Source of the DNA: Clostridia bacterium
GTDB taxonomy: Bacteria; Bacillota; Clostridia; Oscillospirales; Acutalibacteraceae
Direction: 5' to 3'
Assembly: GCA_017421045.1 (NCBI GenBank)
Contig: JAFQMC010000032.1
Span: 1-50,019, forward strand
Length of the DNA: 50,019 bases
The notes under the pieces are model-generated. The model was given only the letters and a program-made list of their open reading frames with translations, made no database searches and was not told the DNA's origin. The position numbers were made by a program, and so were the translations under genes. Of the stretch, positions 1-6,609 are shown piece by piece. The stretch's first letter is position 1; each line of letters opens with the position of its first letter.

Positions 1-330
1 GAGATCGAGCGTGGTCAGGTTCTTGCAAAGCCCGGCTCCATCAACCCCCACACAAAGTTCCGTGGTCAGGTTTACGTTCTGACTAAGGACGAGGGTGGCC
101 GTCATACTCCCTTCTTCAACAACTATCGTCCCCAGTTCTACTTCAGAACAACTGACGTTACAGGTACAATCAGCCTTCCCGAGGGCACAGAGATGTGCAT
201 GCCCGGAGATAACGTTGAGATGGACGTTGAGCTCATCACTCCTATCGCTATCGAGGTAGGTCTGCGTTTCGCTATCCGTGAGGGTGGTAGAACAGTTGGT
301 TCCGGCGCAGTTATCGCTATCAACGAGTAA
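1..330 (+). CDS. tuf: Elongation factor Tu, C-terminal fragment
   Basis: This is the last 109 codons of EF-Tu, the GTPase that delivers aminoacyl-tRNA to the ribosome; the start lies outside the window. The visible part is the C-terminal beta-barrel. It carries the hallmark stretches [19 protein letters not shown] near the left edge, [19 protein letters not shown] in the middle and [13 protein letters not shown] just before the stop. Reading is open from base 1 in frame 1 and stops with TAA at 328-330. A strong intrinsic terminator follows at 383-416. The family call is secure. Whether this is the only tuf copy in the genome cannot be seen. Confidence 0.97.
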   Translation, partial: EIERGQVLAKPGSINPHTKFRGQVYVLTKDEGGRHTPFFNNYRPQFYFRTTDVTGTISLPEGTEMCMPGDNVEMDVELITPIAIEVGLRFAIREGGRTVGSGAVIAINE

Positions 331-382
331 TTCAGCACCTAAGGTATATCCTTAACTGAAACTCAATATCAAAGCAGTAACA

Positions 383-416
383 ATCGGTCTTCCGTTAATT
401 CGGAAGACCGATTTTT
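383..416 (+). terminator. Intrinsic terminator of tuf
   Basis: A perfect 12-bp stem (ATCGGTCTTCCG / CGGAAGACCGAT) with a 6-nt loop is followed directly by a T run. It lies 52 bases after the tuf stop codon. Confidence 0.93.
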
Positions 417-480
417 CTGTGTCTGTTCGTTTTTTTATTAATGGTTATTGATATAAATTCTTCTGCAACGATGAAAATTC

Positions 481-509
481 TTGACATACTATAATGAAGG
501 ATTTAAAAT
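481..509 (+). promoter_or_regulatory. Sigma-A type promoter of the LRR-dockerin gene
   Basis: TTGACA (481-486), a 17-base spacer and TAAAAT (504-509). It lies 34 bases before the start codon, which has the weak ribosome binding site AAAGGA. Confidence 0.7.
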
Positions 510-543
510 TATTCTTATAGAATAGGTCTAAAGGAATGTCTTT

Positions 544-2136
544 ATGAAACGAATAGTATCGTTACTTTGTATTATTTATTTGCTGTTGACTTTATTTTCG
601 ATGGTCCCTGTATCTGCTGCTGCATCAGCAGATGAACTGGATTATGAAATATCAAATGGCGAAGTTACCATCACCGCTTACACTGGTGATGCCACAGAAG
701 TCACAATCCCTGACACTATAGAGGGTTACCCTGTTACAGCTATCGGTGAAATGGCTTTCTACTGGTGTGAACTTGAAAGCGTAACGATTCCTGAGAGTGT
801 TACTTATATAGGTTATAGTGCTTTTTATGGTTGTGACAGACTTACTGATATCAATATCCCTAAAGGTGTTACCAATATCGAGGGTTGGACCTTCTCAGGT
901 TGTAACAATCTTACAAGTATCACAATTCCAGAGGGGGTAACTTATATCGGTGATGGGGCTTTCTTGAGTTGTAGCAAGCTTACAAGTATCAATATTCCCA
1001 AGGGCGTTACCTATATTGGGGACAAAGCTTTTTGCTCTTGTGAAAATCTTAAAAACATCAATATTCCTGAAGGTGTTACTTCTATTGGTGAATTGACTTT
1101 CTATAACTGCAAGAACCTTACAAATATTACTATTCCCGAGAGAGTTACCTATATTGGTGAGGATGTTTTCTACAGTTGTTTCAGCCTTACAAGCATCGAT
1201 GTAGAATTAAACAACAGAAACTATTGTAGCATTGATGGAGTGCTCTTTGATAAAAATAAAACAACTCTAATAAAGTATCCTGAAGGCAAAATCGATACAT
1301 CCTATTTTATTCCTGATGGTGTTATTAGTATCGGGTACAGGGCTTTCTCATGGTGCGTTAACCTTACAAGCATTACAATTCCAGAGGGAGTAACTTATAT
1401 CGGTGACTACGCTTTCTGCGATTGTGGCAATCTTACAAGCATCAATATTCCCGAGGGCGTTACTTCTATTGGTAACGGTGCATTCCTTCGCTGCGAGAGT
1501 CTTAAAAGCATCACACTTCCGGATAGTGTTGTTGTTATCGGTGATGAAGCATTCTACGATTGTGGCAATCTTACAAGGATCAATATTCCCAAGGGCGTTA
1601 CCTCTATTGGTGATTCTGTTTTTTCTGACTGCGGTAGCCTTATAGGTATAACAATTCCTGAGGGAGTTACTTCTATCGGCGAGTGTGCTTTCTCTGGTTG
1701 TAACAGCCTTACAAATATCATCATTCCCGAAGGTGTTGCTTTCATCGGTGATTGGGCTTTTAATCGTTGCAAGCATCTTTCAAGTATTACTATTCCTAAG
1801 AGCGTTGCGTTTATCGGGCATGAAGCTTTTAACGATTGTGAAAACCTTACGATTTACGGCTACCCAGGTTCTTATACTAAAACTTATGCGATAGAAAACA
1901 AAATCAATTTTGAAGTAGTTGACAGTAACAACAATCCTGTTAACTCCTATCAGCTTGGCGATGTAAACTGCGACGGTTCGTTGAATGTACGAGATGCAAC
2001 AGCAATCCAGAAGCATATCGCGGATATTTCAATTCTCAGCGATGAGGGGTTGGCAGTTGCAGATTACAACAGTGATAATTCAGTAAATGTTAAGGATGCT
2101 ACTGCAATCCAGAAATTCATCGCAGGAATTATTTGA
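544..2136 (+). CDS. Secreted BspA-like leucine-rich-repeat protein with C-terminal dockerin
   Basis: 530 residues. Residues 1 to about 27 are a signal peptide (Lys-Arg, a hydrophobic core, then an Ala-rich cleavage region). Residues about 45-445 hold about 15 LRR_5 (BspA/Treponema type) repeats of 23 residues following the pattern ITIPEGVTYIGDGAFxxCxxL. They are interrupted once, at about 222-262, by a non-canonical island of the kind seen in BspA proteins. Each repeat keeps a Cys. Residues about 468-530 form a dockerin: two Ca-binding loops (GDVNCDGSLNVRDA and ADYNSDNSVNVKDA), each followed by TAIQK. BspA-like repeats mediate adhesion or binding; the dockerin implies docking onto a cohesin scaffold outside the cell. 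No catalytic domain is visible. The gene is monocistronic, between its own promoter and a terminator. The ligand is unknown. Confidence 0.92.
   Translation: MKRIVSLLCIIYLLLTLFSMVPVSAAASADELDYEISNGEVTITAYTGDATEVTIPDTIEGYPVTAIGEMAFYWCELESVTIPESVTYIGYSAFYGCDRLTDINIPKGVTNIEGWTFSGCNNLTSITIPEGVTYIGDGAFLSCSKLTSINIPKGVTYIGDKAFCSCENLKNINIPEGVTSIGELTFYNCKNLTNITIPERVTYIGEDVFYSCFSLTSIDVELNNRNYCSIDGVLFDKNKTTLIKYPEGKIDTSYFIPDGVISIGYRAFSWCVNLTSITIPEGVTYIGDYAFCDCGNLTSINIPEGVTSIGNGAFLRCESLKSITLPDSVVVIGDEAFYDCGNLTRINIPKGVTSIGDSVFSDCGSLIGITIPEGVTSIGECAFSGCNSLTNIIIPEGVAFIGDWAFNRCKHLSSITIPKSVAFIGHEAFNDCENLTIYGYPGSYTKTYAIENKINFEVVDSNNNPVNSYQLGDVNCDGSLNVRDATAIQKHIADISILSDEGLAVADYNSDNSVNVKDATAIQKFIAGII
760..1855 (+). 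repeat. Tandem 69-bp coding repeats (LRR_5 array)
   Basis: Degenerate 69-bp units encode the 23-residue leucine-rich repeats. Several units share long near-identical stretches, for example CCTTACAAGTATCA followed by AT-rich text, which suggests expansion by unequal crossing-over. It is coding sequence and not a CRISPR array. Confidence 0.85.
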
Positions 2137-2159
2137 CAAATGAATTGATACGTTAATAT

Positions 2160-2188
2160 TACCGCCCGAGGATTTTACTCGGGCGGTA
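2160..2188 (+). terminator. Probable terminator after the LRR-dockerin gene
   Basis: An 11-bp perfect stem (TACCGCCCGAG / CTCGGGCGGTA) around a 7-nt loop lies 23 bases after the stop codon. The T run after it is poor (TATTGTAT), so termination may be partial. Confidence 0.7.
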
Positions 2189-2267
2189 TATTGTATCCGA
2201 TATACTCGTTTAGATGTTTTCAACAATTATGTGCGGAGATAATTATTATAAATAATCAAATTTATGC

Positions 2268-2296
2268 TTGCAATTTATAAAAAGATGTGATAATAT
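2268..2296 (+). promoter_or_regulatory. Promoter of the tRNA-Arg gene
   Basis: TTGCAA (2268-2273), a 17-base spacer and TAATAT (2291-2296), ending 24 bases before the mature tRNA 5' end. Confidence 0.55.
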
Positions 2297-2320
2297 ATTA
2301 AGGTCGTAAAAATGCGATAT

Positions 2321-2397
2321 GCGCTGCTAGCTCAGCTGGATAGAGTAACTGGCTACGAACCAGTAGGTCGAGGGTTCGAGTCCCCCGCAGCGCGCCA
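2321..2397 (+). tRNA. tRNA-Arg (anticodon ACG)
   Basis: 77 nt with encoded CCA. The acceptor GCGCTGC pairs with GCAGCGC (2387-2393), and the discriminator is G. The anticodon stem ACTGG / CCAGT encloses loop CTACGAA, giving anticodon ACG, which would be modified to ICG to read CGU/CGC/CGA. The T arm is GAGGG-TTCGAGT-CCCCC, so its second pair is an A-C mismatch. It is followed at once by a strong terminator. Confidence 0.95.
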
Positions 2398-2429
2398 AAC
2401 ACAGTACCCCTTTGGGTACTGTGTTTTTT
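2398..2429 (+). terminator. Intrinsic terminator of tRNA-Arg
   Basis: A 12-bp stem (AACACAGTACCC / GGGTACTGTGTT) with a 4-nt loop and a T run starts at the base right after the tRNA CCA end. Confidence 0.93.
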
Positions 2430-2454
2430 ATAGCTAAATAATACGATAAATGTA

Positions 2455-2628
2455 CTGTCGAACAGACACGAGTCTGAATGGACGGAACCCTGAGAGAGTG
2501 AGTGCCGTCAGGAAAAATAGTCCTGTGTACTGTTTTTAGGCACGAAGCGAGAAGGCGGGTACCGAATGCGAAGCATCGGGTCGCCGAGCGTAGCTGAATT
2601 TTTTAAAAATTCAGCGTCCCCCGCAGCG
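2455..2628 (+). other. Structured non-coding stretch with a second tRNA-tail-like sequence
   Basis: No convincing gene is seen here. The stretch is full of small hairpins: CAGAC-ACGA-GTCTG (2463-2476), GACGG...CCGTC (2481-2509), AGGA...TCCT (2510-2524) and a palindrome GCTGAATTTTT / AAAAATTCAGC (2593-2615). It ends with GTCCCCCGCAGCG (2616-2628), an exact copy of the T-arm/acceptor part of the tRNA-Arg gene (2380-2392). It may be a structured RNA, a miniature element or the scar of a second tRNA. Confidence 0.4.
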
Positions 2629-2632
2629 GCCC

Positions 2633-2663
2633 AAAACGGCAGGTTGTTAAGTCTGCCGTTTTT
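2633..2663 (+). terminator. Intrinsic terminator
   Basis: The stem AAAACGGCAG / CTGCCGTTTT with a 10-nt loop runs into a T tract. It follows the tRNA-tail-like sequence just as the real terminator follows tRNA-Arg. Confidence 0.75.
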
Positions 2664-2706
2664 ACTTTATATTATTTATTATCAGCCAAGGATAAGGATG
2701 GTATAT

Positions 2707-3492
2707 ATGAAAATAATCGACTTTCACGCACACATCTATCCCGATAAGATTGCCGAGCGTGCAACAGAAGCAATAGGCAAGTTCTACGATATCAAGATGG
2801 ACCGTGTAGGCTCCGTAGACAATTTACTGAAATACTCCGAGCGAGCAGGAATCACCACAAGCGTCGTACATTCTGTTGCAACCAGTGAACAGCAGGTTGA
2901 GCGAATCAACGACTTTATCACTGCGGAGGTTTCGGCACATCCCGGCAGACTCTTCGGATTCGGTACTATGCATCAGGATTATGAAGAAAAAATAGCCGAA
3001 GTTGACCGATGCATAAGCCTTGGTCTCAAAGGCATCAAGCTCCACCCGGATACCCAGATGTTCAATGTTGATGATGAGCGTATGCTCCTGATGTACGACT
3101 ATATGCAGGGCAAACTTCCTCTGCTTCTGCACTGCGGTGATTACCGATACGATTATTCTCATCCCCGACGTGTGGCACGCATCTGCAAGATGTTCCCGAA
3201 GCTTACCGTTATAGGTGCACACTTCGGTGGTTATTCCGTGTGGGACGAGGCCTACGAGCAGCTTAAAGACGTGAACTGTATGCTGGATACATCCAGTTCC
3301 TCTGCGCTGATGGAGGAAGGAATGTTTGCAAAGTATATAAACGCATACGGAGCCGACAGACTTCTTTTCGGTACAGATTTTCCCATGTGGGATCCTGCGG
3401 AAGAGTTGAATCGATTTATGGCTGTTCCCATGTCTGATTCGGATAGAGAGAAAATATTATTCACTAATGCGTCAAACTTATTAAAAATCTGA
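2707..3492 (+). CDS. Amidohydrolase family 2 metal-dependent hydrolase/decarboxylase
   Basis: 261 residues from the ATG at 2707, chosen because AAGGA lies 8 bases upstream; an open frame reaching back to 2566 crosses the terminator and tRNA-tail region and is not credible. The protein has the amidohydrolase_2 (TIM-barrel, ACMSD-like) layout. HxH metal ligands are in DFHAHIYP at the N-terminus, further ligands are in LLLHCGDYRYDYSHP and VIGAHFGGYSVWDEA, and the catalytic/metal Asp is in LLFGTDFPMWDP near the C-terminus. Such enzymes hydrolyse or decarboxylate small carboxylates in the cytoplasm. The substrate cannot be told from sequence. It stands alone, with no obvious operon partner. Confidence 0.88.
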   Translation: MKIIDFHAHIYPDKIAERATEAIGKFYDIKMDRVGSVDNLLKYSERAGITTSVVHSVATSEQQVERINDFITAEVSAHPGRLFGFGTMHQDYEEKIAEVDRCISLGLKGIKLHPDTQMFNVDDERMLLMYDYMQGKLPLLLHCGDYRYDYSHPRRVARICKMFPKLTVIGAHFGGYSVWDEAYEQLKDVNCMLDTSSSSALMEEGMFAKYINAYGADRLLFGTDFPMWDPAEELNRFMAVPMSDSDREKILFTNASNLLKI

Positions 3493-3501
3493 TAAAAACT
3501 G

Positions 3502-3530
3502 TTGATATCTAAAGGCTTTTGTTATATAAT
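3502..3530 (+). promoter_or_regulatory. Promoter of small lipoprotein gene
   Basis: TTGATA (3502-3507), a 17-base spacer and TATAAT (3525-3530), 28 bases before the start codon. Confidence 0.75.
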
Positions 3531-3558
3531 CAATGTATACTTTGTTGAGGTGATTATT

Positions 3559-3963
3559 ATGAAAAAGATTTTTGCGTTTACTTTGGCTATTGTTCTTGCA
3601 TTCTCTGTGTTTGCTCTTGCAGGATGTAATAATGGACCCAAAAACCTTTATGAGGATTTCGAGGAGTTCGATTCCTACGTTAGTGCCGACTCTATGATTC
3701 TTGGTCAGTGGAAGGAAACCTCCACAACTGACGAGTGGGTGTGGACATTCTTTGATTCCACTACTCTGCACAAGACAAGCATTATTGACGGTGTTTCCAG
3801 ATCCACTGTATGCACATTCAACTACAACGACGAGACAGGCGCTCTTTCCTTCTATGACATCAGCGGAAAACAAGAGTATGCATACAACGTTGTTCTCTCA
3901 GGCAAGACTATGACATGGACTTCTGCTGACAATACAGAGACAAAGACCTTTGAGAAAAAATAA
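3559..3963 (+). CDS. Small lipoprotein of unknown function
   Basis: 134 residues from the ATG at 3559, preceded by GAGGTG; an upstream in-frame ATG at 3502 lies inside the promoter. Residues 1-20 are a lipoprotein signal (MKKIFAFTLA... with lipobox LAGC), so the mature protein should be lipid-anchored outside the membrane. The remainder (about 110 residues) reads as a small beta-rich domain with alternating polar and aromatic residues, for example ILGQWKETSTTDEWVWTFF, resembling lipocalin-like or DUF-type domains that start with a GxW motif. No enzyme motif is visible. A shared terminator separates it from the sensor kinase that converges on it. Confidence 0.8.
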   Translation: MKKIFAFTLAIVLAFSVFALAGCNNGPKNLYEDFEEFDSYVSADSMILGQWKETSTTDEWVWTFFDSTTLHKTSIIDGVSRSTVCTFNYNDETGALSFYDISGKQEYAYNVVLSGKTMTWTSADNTETKTFEKK

Positions 3964-3978
3964 ATTACAGAGATAACT

Positions 3979-4010
3979 AAAAGAGGCTGCCTTGCAAGGC
4001 AGCCTCTTTT
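3979..4010. terminator. Bidirectional terminator
   Basis: A perfect 32-base palindrome with 16-bp arms (AAAAGAGGCTGCCTTG and its complement) sits between two converging genes. Its outer A and T runs make it usable on both strands. Confidence 0.92.
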
Positions 4011-4021
4011 GTGCATGTTTT

Positions 4022-5797
4022 TTATTTGCCAAAGCGAAGAGAAATAGAGAAAATGTTATTCTCAAGCTCCGTGGACAGCTTGTATCCGTGCATATCTGCA
4101 ATGGTTTTTACTGTTGAAAGGCCAAGTCCGTTACTCCTGGTTTCTCTGCTGCTGTCAGCTGTGAAGAATGGCTCGGTAATGTGTTTCAGGTCTTTTTCAG
4201 TAATGGTACTGCAAGTGTTGGATATAGTAAGTTCTTTGCTGTTAAGACGAATGTTTATGACGGAATTCGGGTCGGAGTGTTTTACGGCGTTGTCAATAAG
4301 GTTTGATACAGCTCTGACAATCAGCTCTCTGTCAGCCTTTATACGGCATTCGCCCTGTAAATCAAGGGAGAGTGTCCTTTCTTCTGCAACTTCGCTGAAG
4401 TCAGAGACCACTTTATTTACGAGTTCGGCCATATCAATGTTCTCTGAATTAAGCTTATAGCATACACTGTCGAGCTTTGAGAAATCAAGCATCTTGTGTA
4501 CCAGGGTGTTTACTTCTTTGGTACGCTCTATGATTCTGTCGGCGTAGTGCTCTTTCTTATCTGAATAAAGATTCTCTTTCAGGTTCTGGGCATAGCCTTC
4601 AATGATAAACAGGGGAGTCTTGATGTCATGAGCAAGGGCGTTTGTGACCTCTCTGCGCTTTTGCTCCTCTTGAATCTGAGTTTTCATTACCTTCCACAGC
4701 ATGACGGTCAGGATGATACCTATAATAAGCAGGAACAGGAACATTCCTCCTATGCCAAGAATCAGGGTGTCACTGCAACTTCCCAGAACATCAATTTTCT
4801 TGGCATACTTAATGATTATGGAGTAATGCTCTGCAATCTCTGTGAATCCCTCGGGGTCGGTATTATCTGCCACAACTGTATATTCTGTGGTGTTAAAACG
4901 ATAGTGATTGTAATAGAGGTAGTTTAAAGGAGAAATTTTAGTGACTGCAGGGAGAAGTGAACTGTATAATTGATCGGTATCGAGGGTGGCATACGGGTCT
5001 TCAATGAGGCCTTCGCTTGCAAATTCACCTGTTGCAAAGTCGTCGTCGATTACATTCCTGCTGTCCTGAGGAAGTTCGTAGAGCTCGAGTCCGGCTGTAC
5101 TTTCTGTAAGATTCAGCTCAAATGTTTCCACGGGCTCATCTTCGGCATACCAGATATTGCTTGCCTTGGTCTTGACGATTTCCACGGTCTTGGGGATTAT
5201 TTGATCATTTTCGTCGTCAAAGTAAAACTCTTTGCATATAAGCTCGTAGTATGCACCCTCTTTGTCGGGTTTTCTGCTCAGATAGTCTTTTATAGTATCG
5301 AACTCATCATCCGTCAGGGATGCCCTGTAGCTATCGTAGTTGAGAAGTCCCTGATAGGTGTCTTTAGTTTCATTTTGAATTCCGAAAAACGTTGTGCTTG
5401 TCGCCTTGTCTGTGTCTATTATAGGAATCTGGTCTCCGGTAGATTCCATTACAACGATCTGCATATTCTTGTCATAAGGGAAGTAGTTCGGCTTTTCCCT
5501 GAGCGGTTCTTCTGAAGAAGTTTTCTGCATATAGGCAAGCATTTCCTCGGAAGAAAGAAAATGGTACTTTGCTCGTGTAACTACACTGCAGACTTCTGTT
5601 CTCGGAAGATTCTGATATTCTGAAAGCCGATTCATCAGGATTTCTTCATATAGTTTTTCCTGAGCTATGAGGGTGTTTTTTTCTATAGTTGTAACAACTG
5701 CAAAGAACACGCCCGAGACAATCAGCCACACCGCGAACAACACGGCAAAGATTTTGATTGCTATATTTCGTTTCTGTTTCTTTAGTTTGTTTTTCAT
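4022..5797 (-). CDS. Membrane sensor histidine kinase
   Basis: 591 residues. Membrane segments lie at about 14-36 and 345-368 and enclose an extracytoplasmic domain of about 305 residues that I do not recognise as a known sensor fold. There is no clear HAMP domain; the second membrane segment runs almost directly into the HisKA helix. The phospho-acceptor is His390 in ALAHDIKTPLF. The HATPase_c part shows the N box (SNLIDNAVKHSD, Asn about 503) and the G box NGLGLSTVKTIADMHG. The gene overlaps the upstream response regulator by 4 bases (ATGA), so the pair is translationally coupled. The unusually large sensor domain suggests detection of an extracellular ligand such as a peptide or envelope stress. 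The signal is unknown. Confidence 0.94.
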   Translation of the reverse strand: MKNKLKKQKRNIAIKIFAVLFAVWLIVSGVFFAVVTTIEKNTLIAQEKLYEEILMNRLSEYQNLPRTEVCSVVTRAKYHFLSSEEMLAYMQKTSSEEPLREKPNYFPYDKNMQIVVMESTGDQIPIIDTDKATSTTFFGIQNETKDTYQGLLNYDSYRASLTDDEFDTIKDYLSRKPDKEGAYYELICKEFYFDDENDQIIPKTVEIVKTKASNIWYAEDEPVETFELNLTESTAGLELYELPQDSRNVIDDDFATGEFASEGLIEDPYATLDTDQLYSSLLPAVTKISPLNYLYYNHYRFNTTEYTVVADNTDPEGFTEIAEHYSIIIKYAKKIDVLGSCSDTLILGIGGMFLFLLIIGIILTVMLWKVMKTQIQEEQKRREVTNALAHDIKTPLFIIEGYAQNLKENLYSDKKEHYADRIIERTKEVNTLVHKMLDFSKLDSVCYKLNSENIDMAELVNKVVSDFSEVAEERTLSLDLQGECRIKADRELIVRAVSNLIDNAVKHSDPNSVINIRLNSKELTISNTCSTITEKDLKHITEPFFTADSSRETRSNGLGLSTVKTIADMHGYKLSTELENNIFSISLRFGK

Positions 5798-6474
5798 TTT
5801 GATTCCTCCAATACATATCCGCGTGACCGAACAGTTCTGATAAGTTTTGAGTTTGTCCCCAGAGCCTTTCTGAGGTTTTTGATATGTGAGTCCACTATAC
5901 GTTCGTCTATGTCTGAGTCATATCCCCACAGGTGTCGTATGAGAGTATCTCTCGACACAACTGCTCCCTTGTTTTCAAAGAGAATTCTCAGGATGGAATA
6001 CTCCTTTGCTGTGAGCGTGACCTCAACTGATTCTGACAAAACCTTGCCATTGTTGGGGTTCAGAGTTAATCCGCCTGATGTAAAAACAGACTGTCTGACA
6101 AGGCCTTTGGAACGTTTGATAAGTGCGTTGACTTTTTCATACAATACAGCCAGAGGGAAGGGTTTGACCACATAGTCGTCGCATCCCAAAGCATACCCGT
6201 GGAGCATATCCTCCTGGGCGGCTCGTGCTGTGATGAAAAGAATGGGTACATCGCTGTCGCGTCTTACTTCCTTGCAGATCTCGAAGCCGCTGAGCTCGGG
6301 CAGCATCACGTCCAAAAGCAGAACATCATATGCATTTTCGTAGGCTTTTTCTACGCCTGTCTGACCATCAGTTGCGGTCTCAATACAGATAGTGTTGTTG
6401 CTTTTTGCATGGAAATAGTCGCATATCAGTTCCCTGATATCAGGATCGTCTTCAACAAGTAGAATTTTGTACAT
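5794..6474 (-). CDS. OmpR-family response regulator
   Basis: 226 residues. The receiver domain is at 1-115, with acidic pocket VEDD, phospho-acceptor Asp55 in LLLDVMLPELSG, a Thr switch residue in ILFITARA and Lys in DDYVVKPF. The DNA-binding winged helix is at about 128-226 (LTAKEYSILRILFENKGAVVS, then a C-terminal RGYVL hairpin). It acts with the kinase encoded directly downstream (4-base overlap). Start: the GGAGGTGAG ribosome binding site lies just upstream. Its targets are not evident; no resistance transporter or other obvious client gene adjoins it. Confidence 0.95.
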   Translation of the reverse strand: MYKILLVEDDPDIRELICDYFHAKSNNTICIETATDGQTGVEKAYENAYDVLLLDVMLPELSGFEICKEVRRDSDVPILFITARAAQEDMLHGYALGCDDYVVKPFPLAVLYEKVNALIKRSKGLVRQSVFTSGGLTLNPNNGKVLSESVEVTLTAKEYSILRILFENKGAVVSRDTLIRHLWGYDSDIDERIVDSHIKNLRKALGTNSKLIRTVRSRGYVLEESK

Positions 6475-6560
6475 GTTCTCACCTCCGAATTAAAAATATC
6501 ACGCGAATATGAATTATTTATGGAGTAAATTAATTTTATCATATTATTAAAAAGAAAAAC

Positions 6561-6601
6561 AGGCTGTCTCTGCAAAAACTGAATTTGTACTGAGACAGCC
6601 T
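6561..6601 (-). terminator. Terminator of the SCIFF/decarboxylase operon
   Basis: The stem AGGCTGTCTC / GAGACAGCCT is followed on the minus strand by GTTTTTCTTTTT. It lies just past the stop codon of the decarboxylase-family gene. Confidence 0.85.
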
Positions 6602-6609
6602 TGATTTTT

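Noticed and set aside
490-495. TATAAT as -10 for the LRR gene
   Set aside because: It lies only three bases after TTGACA; TAAAAT at 504-509 has the correct 17-base spacing.
1348-1776. Minus-strand open frames opposite the LRR gene
   Set aside because: They mirror the 69-bp coding repeats, have no ribosome binding site and read as repetitive low-quality protein.
760-1855. CRISPR-like regular repeats
   Set aside because: The repeats are in-frame, degenerate and without unique spacers; they encode LRR_5 units. No CRISPR array is visible anywhere in the window.
2566-2706. N-terminal extension of the amidohydrolase
   Set aside because: It would run through the tRNA-tail sequence and a terminator, and has no ribosome binding site; the ATG at 2707 has AAGGA at correct spacing.
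2398-2706. Prophage or integrative element at tRNA-Arg
   Set aside because: Only 236 bases separate the repeated tails and there is no integrase, so at most a scar or tiny element is present.
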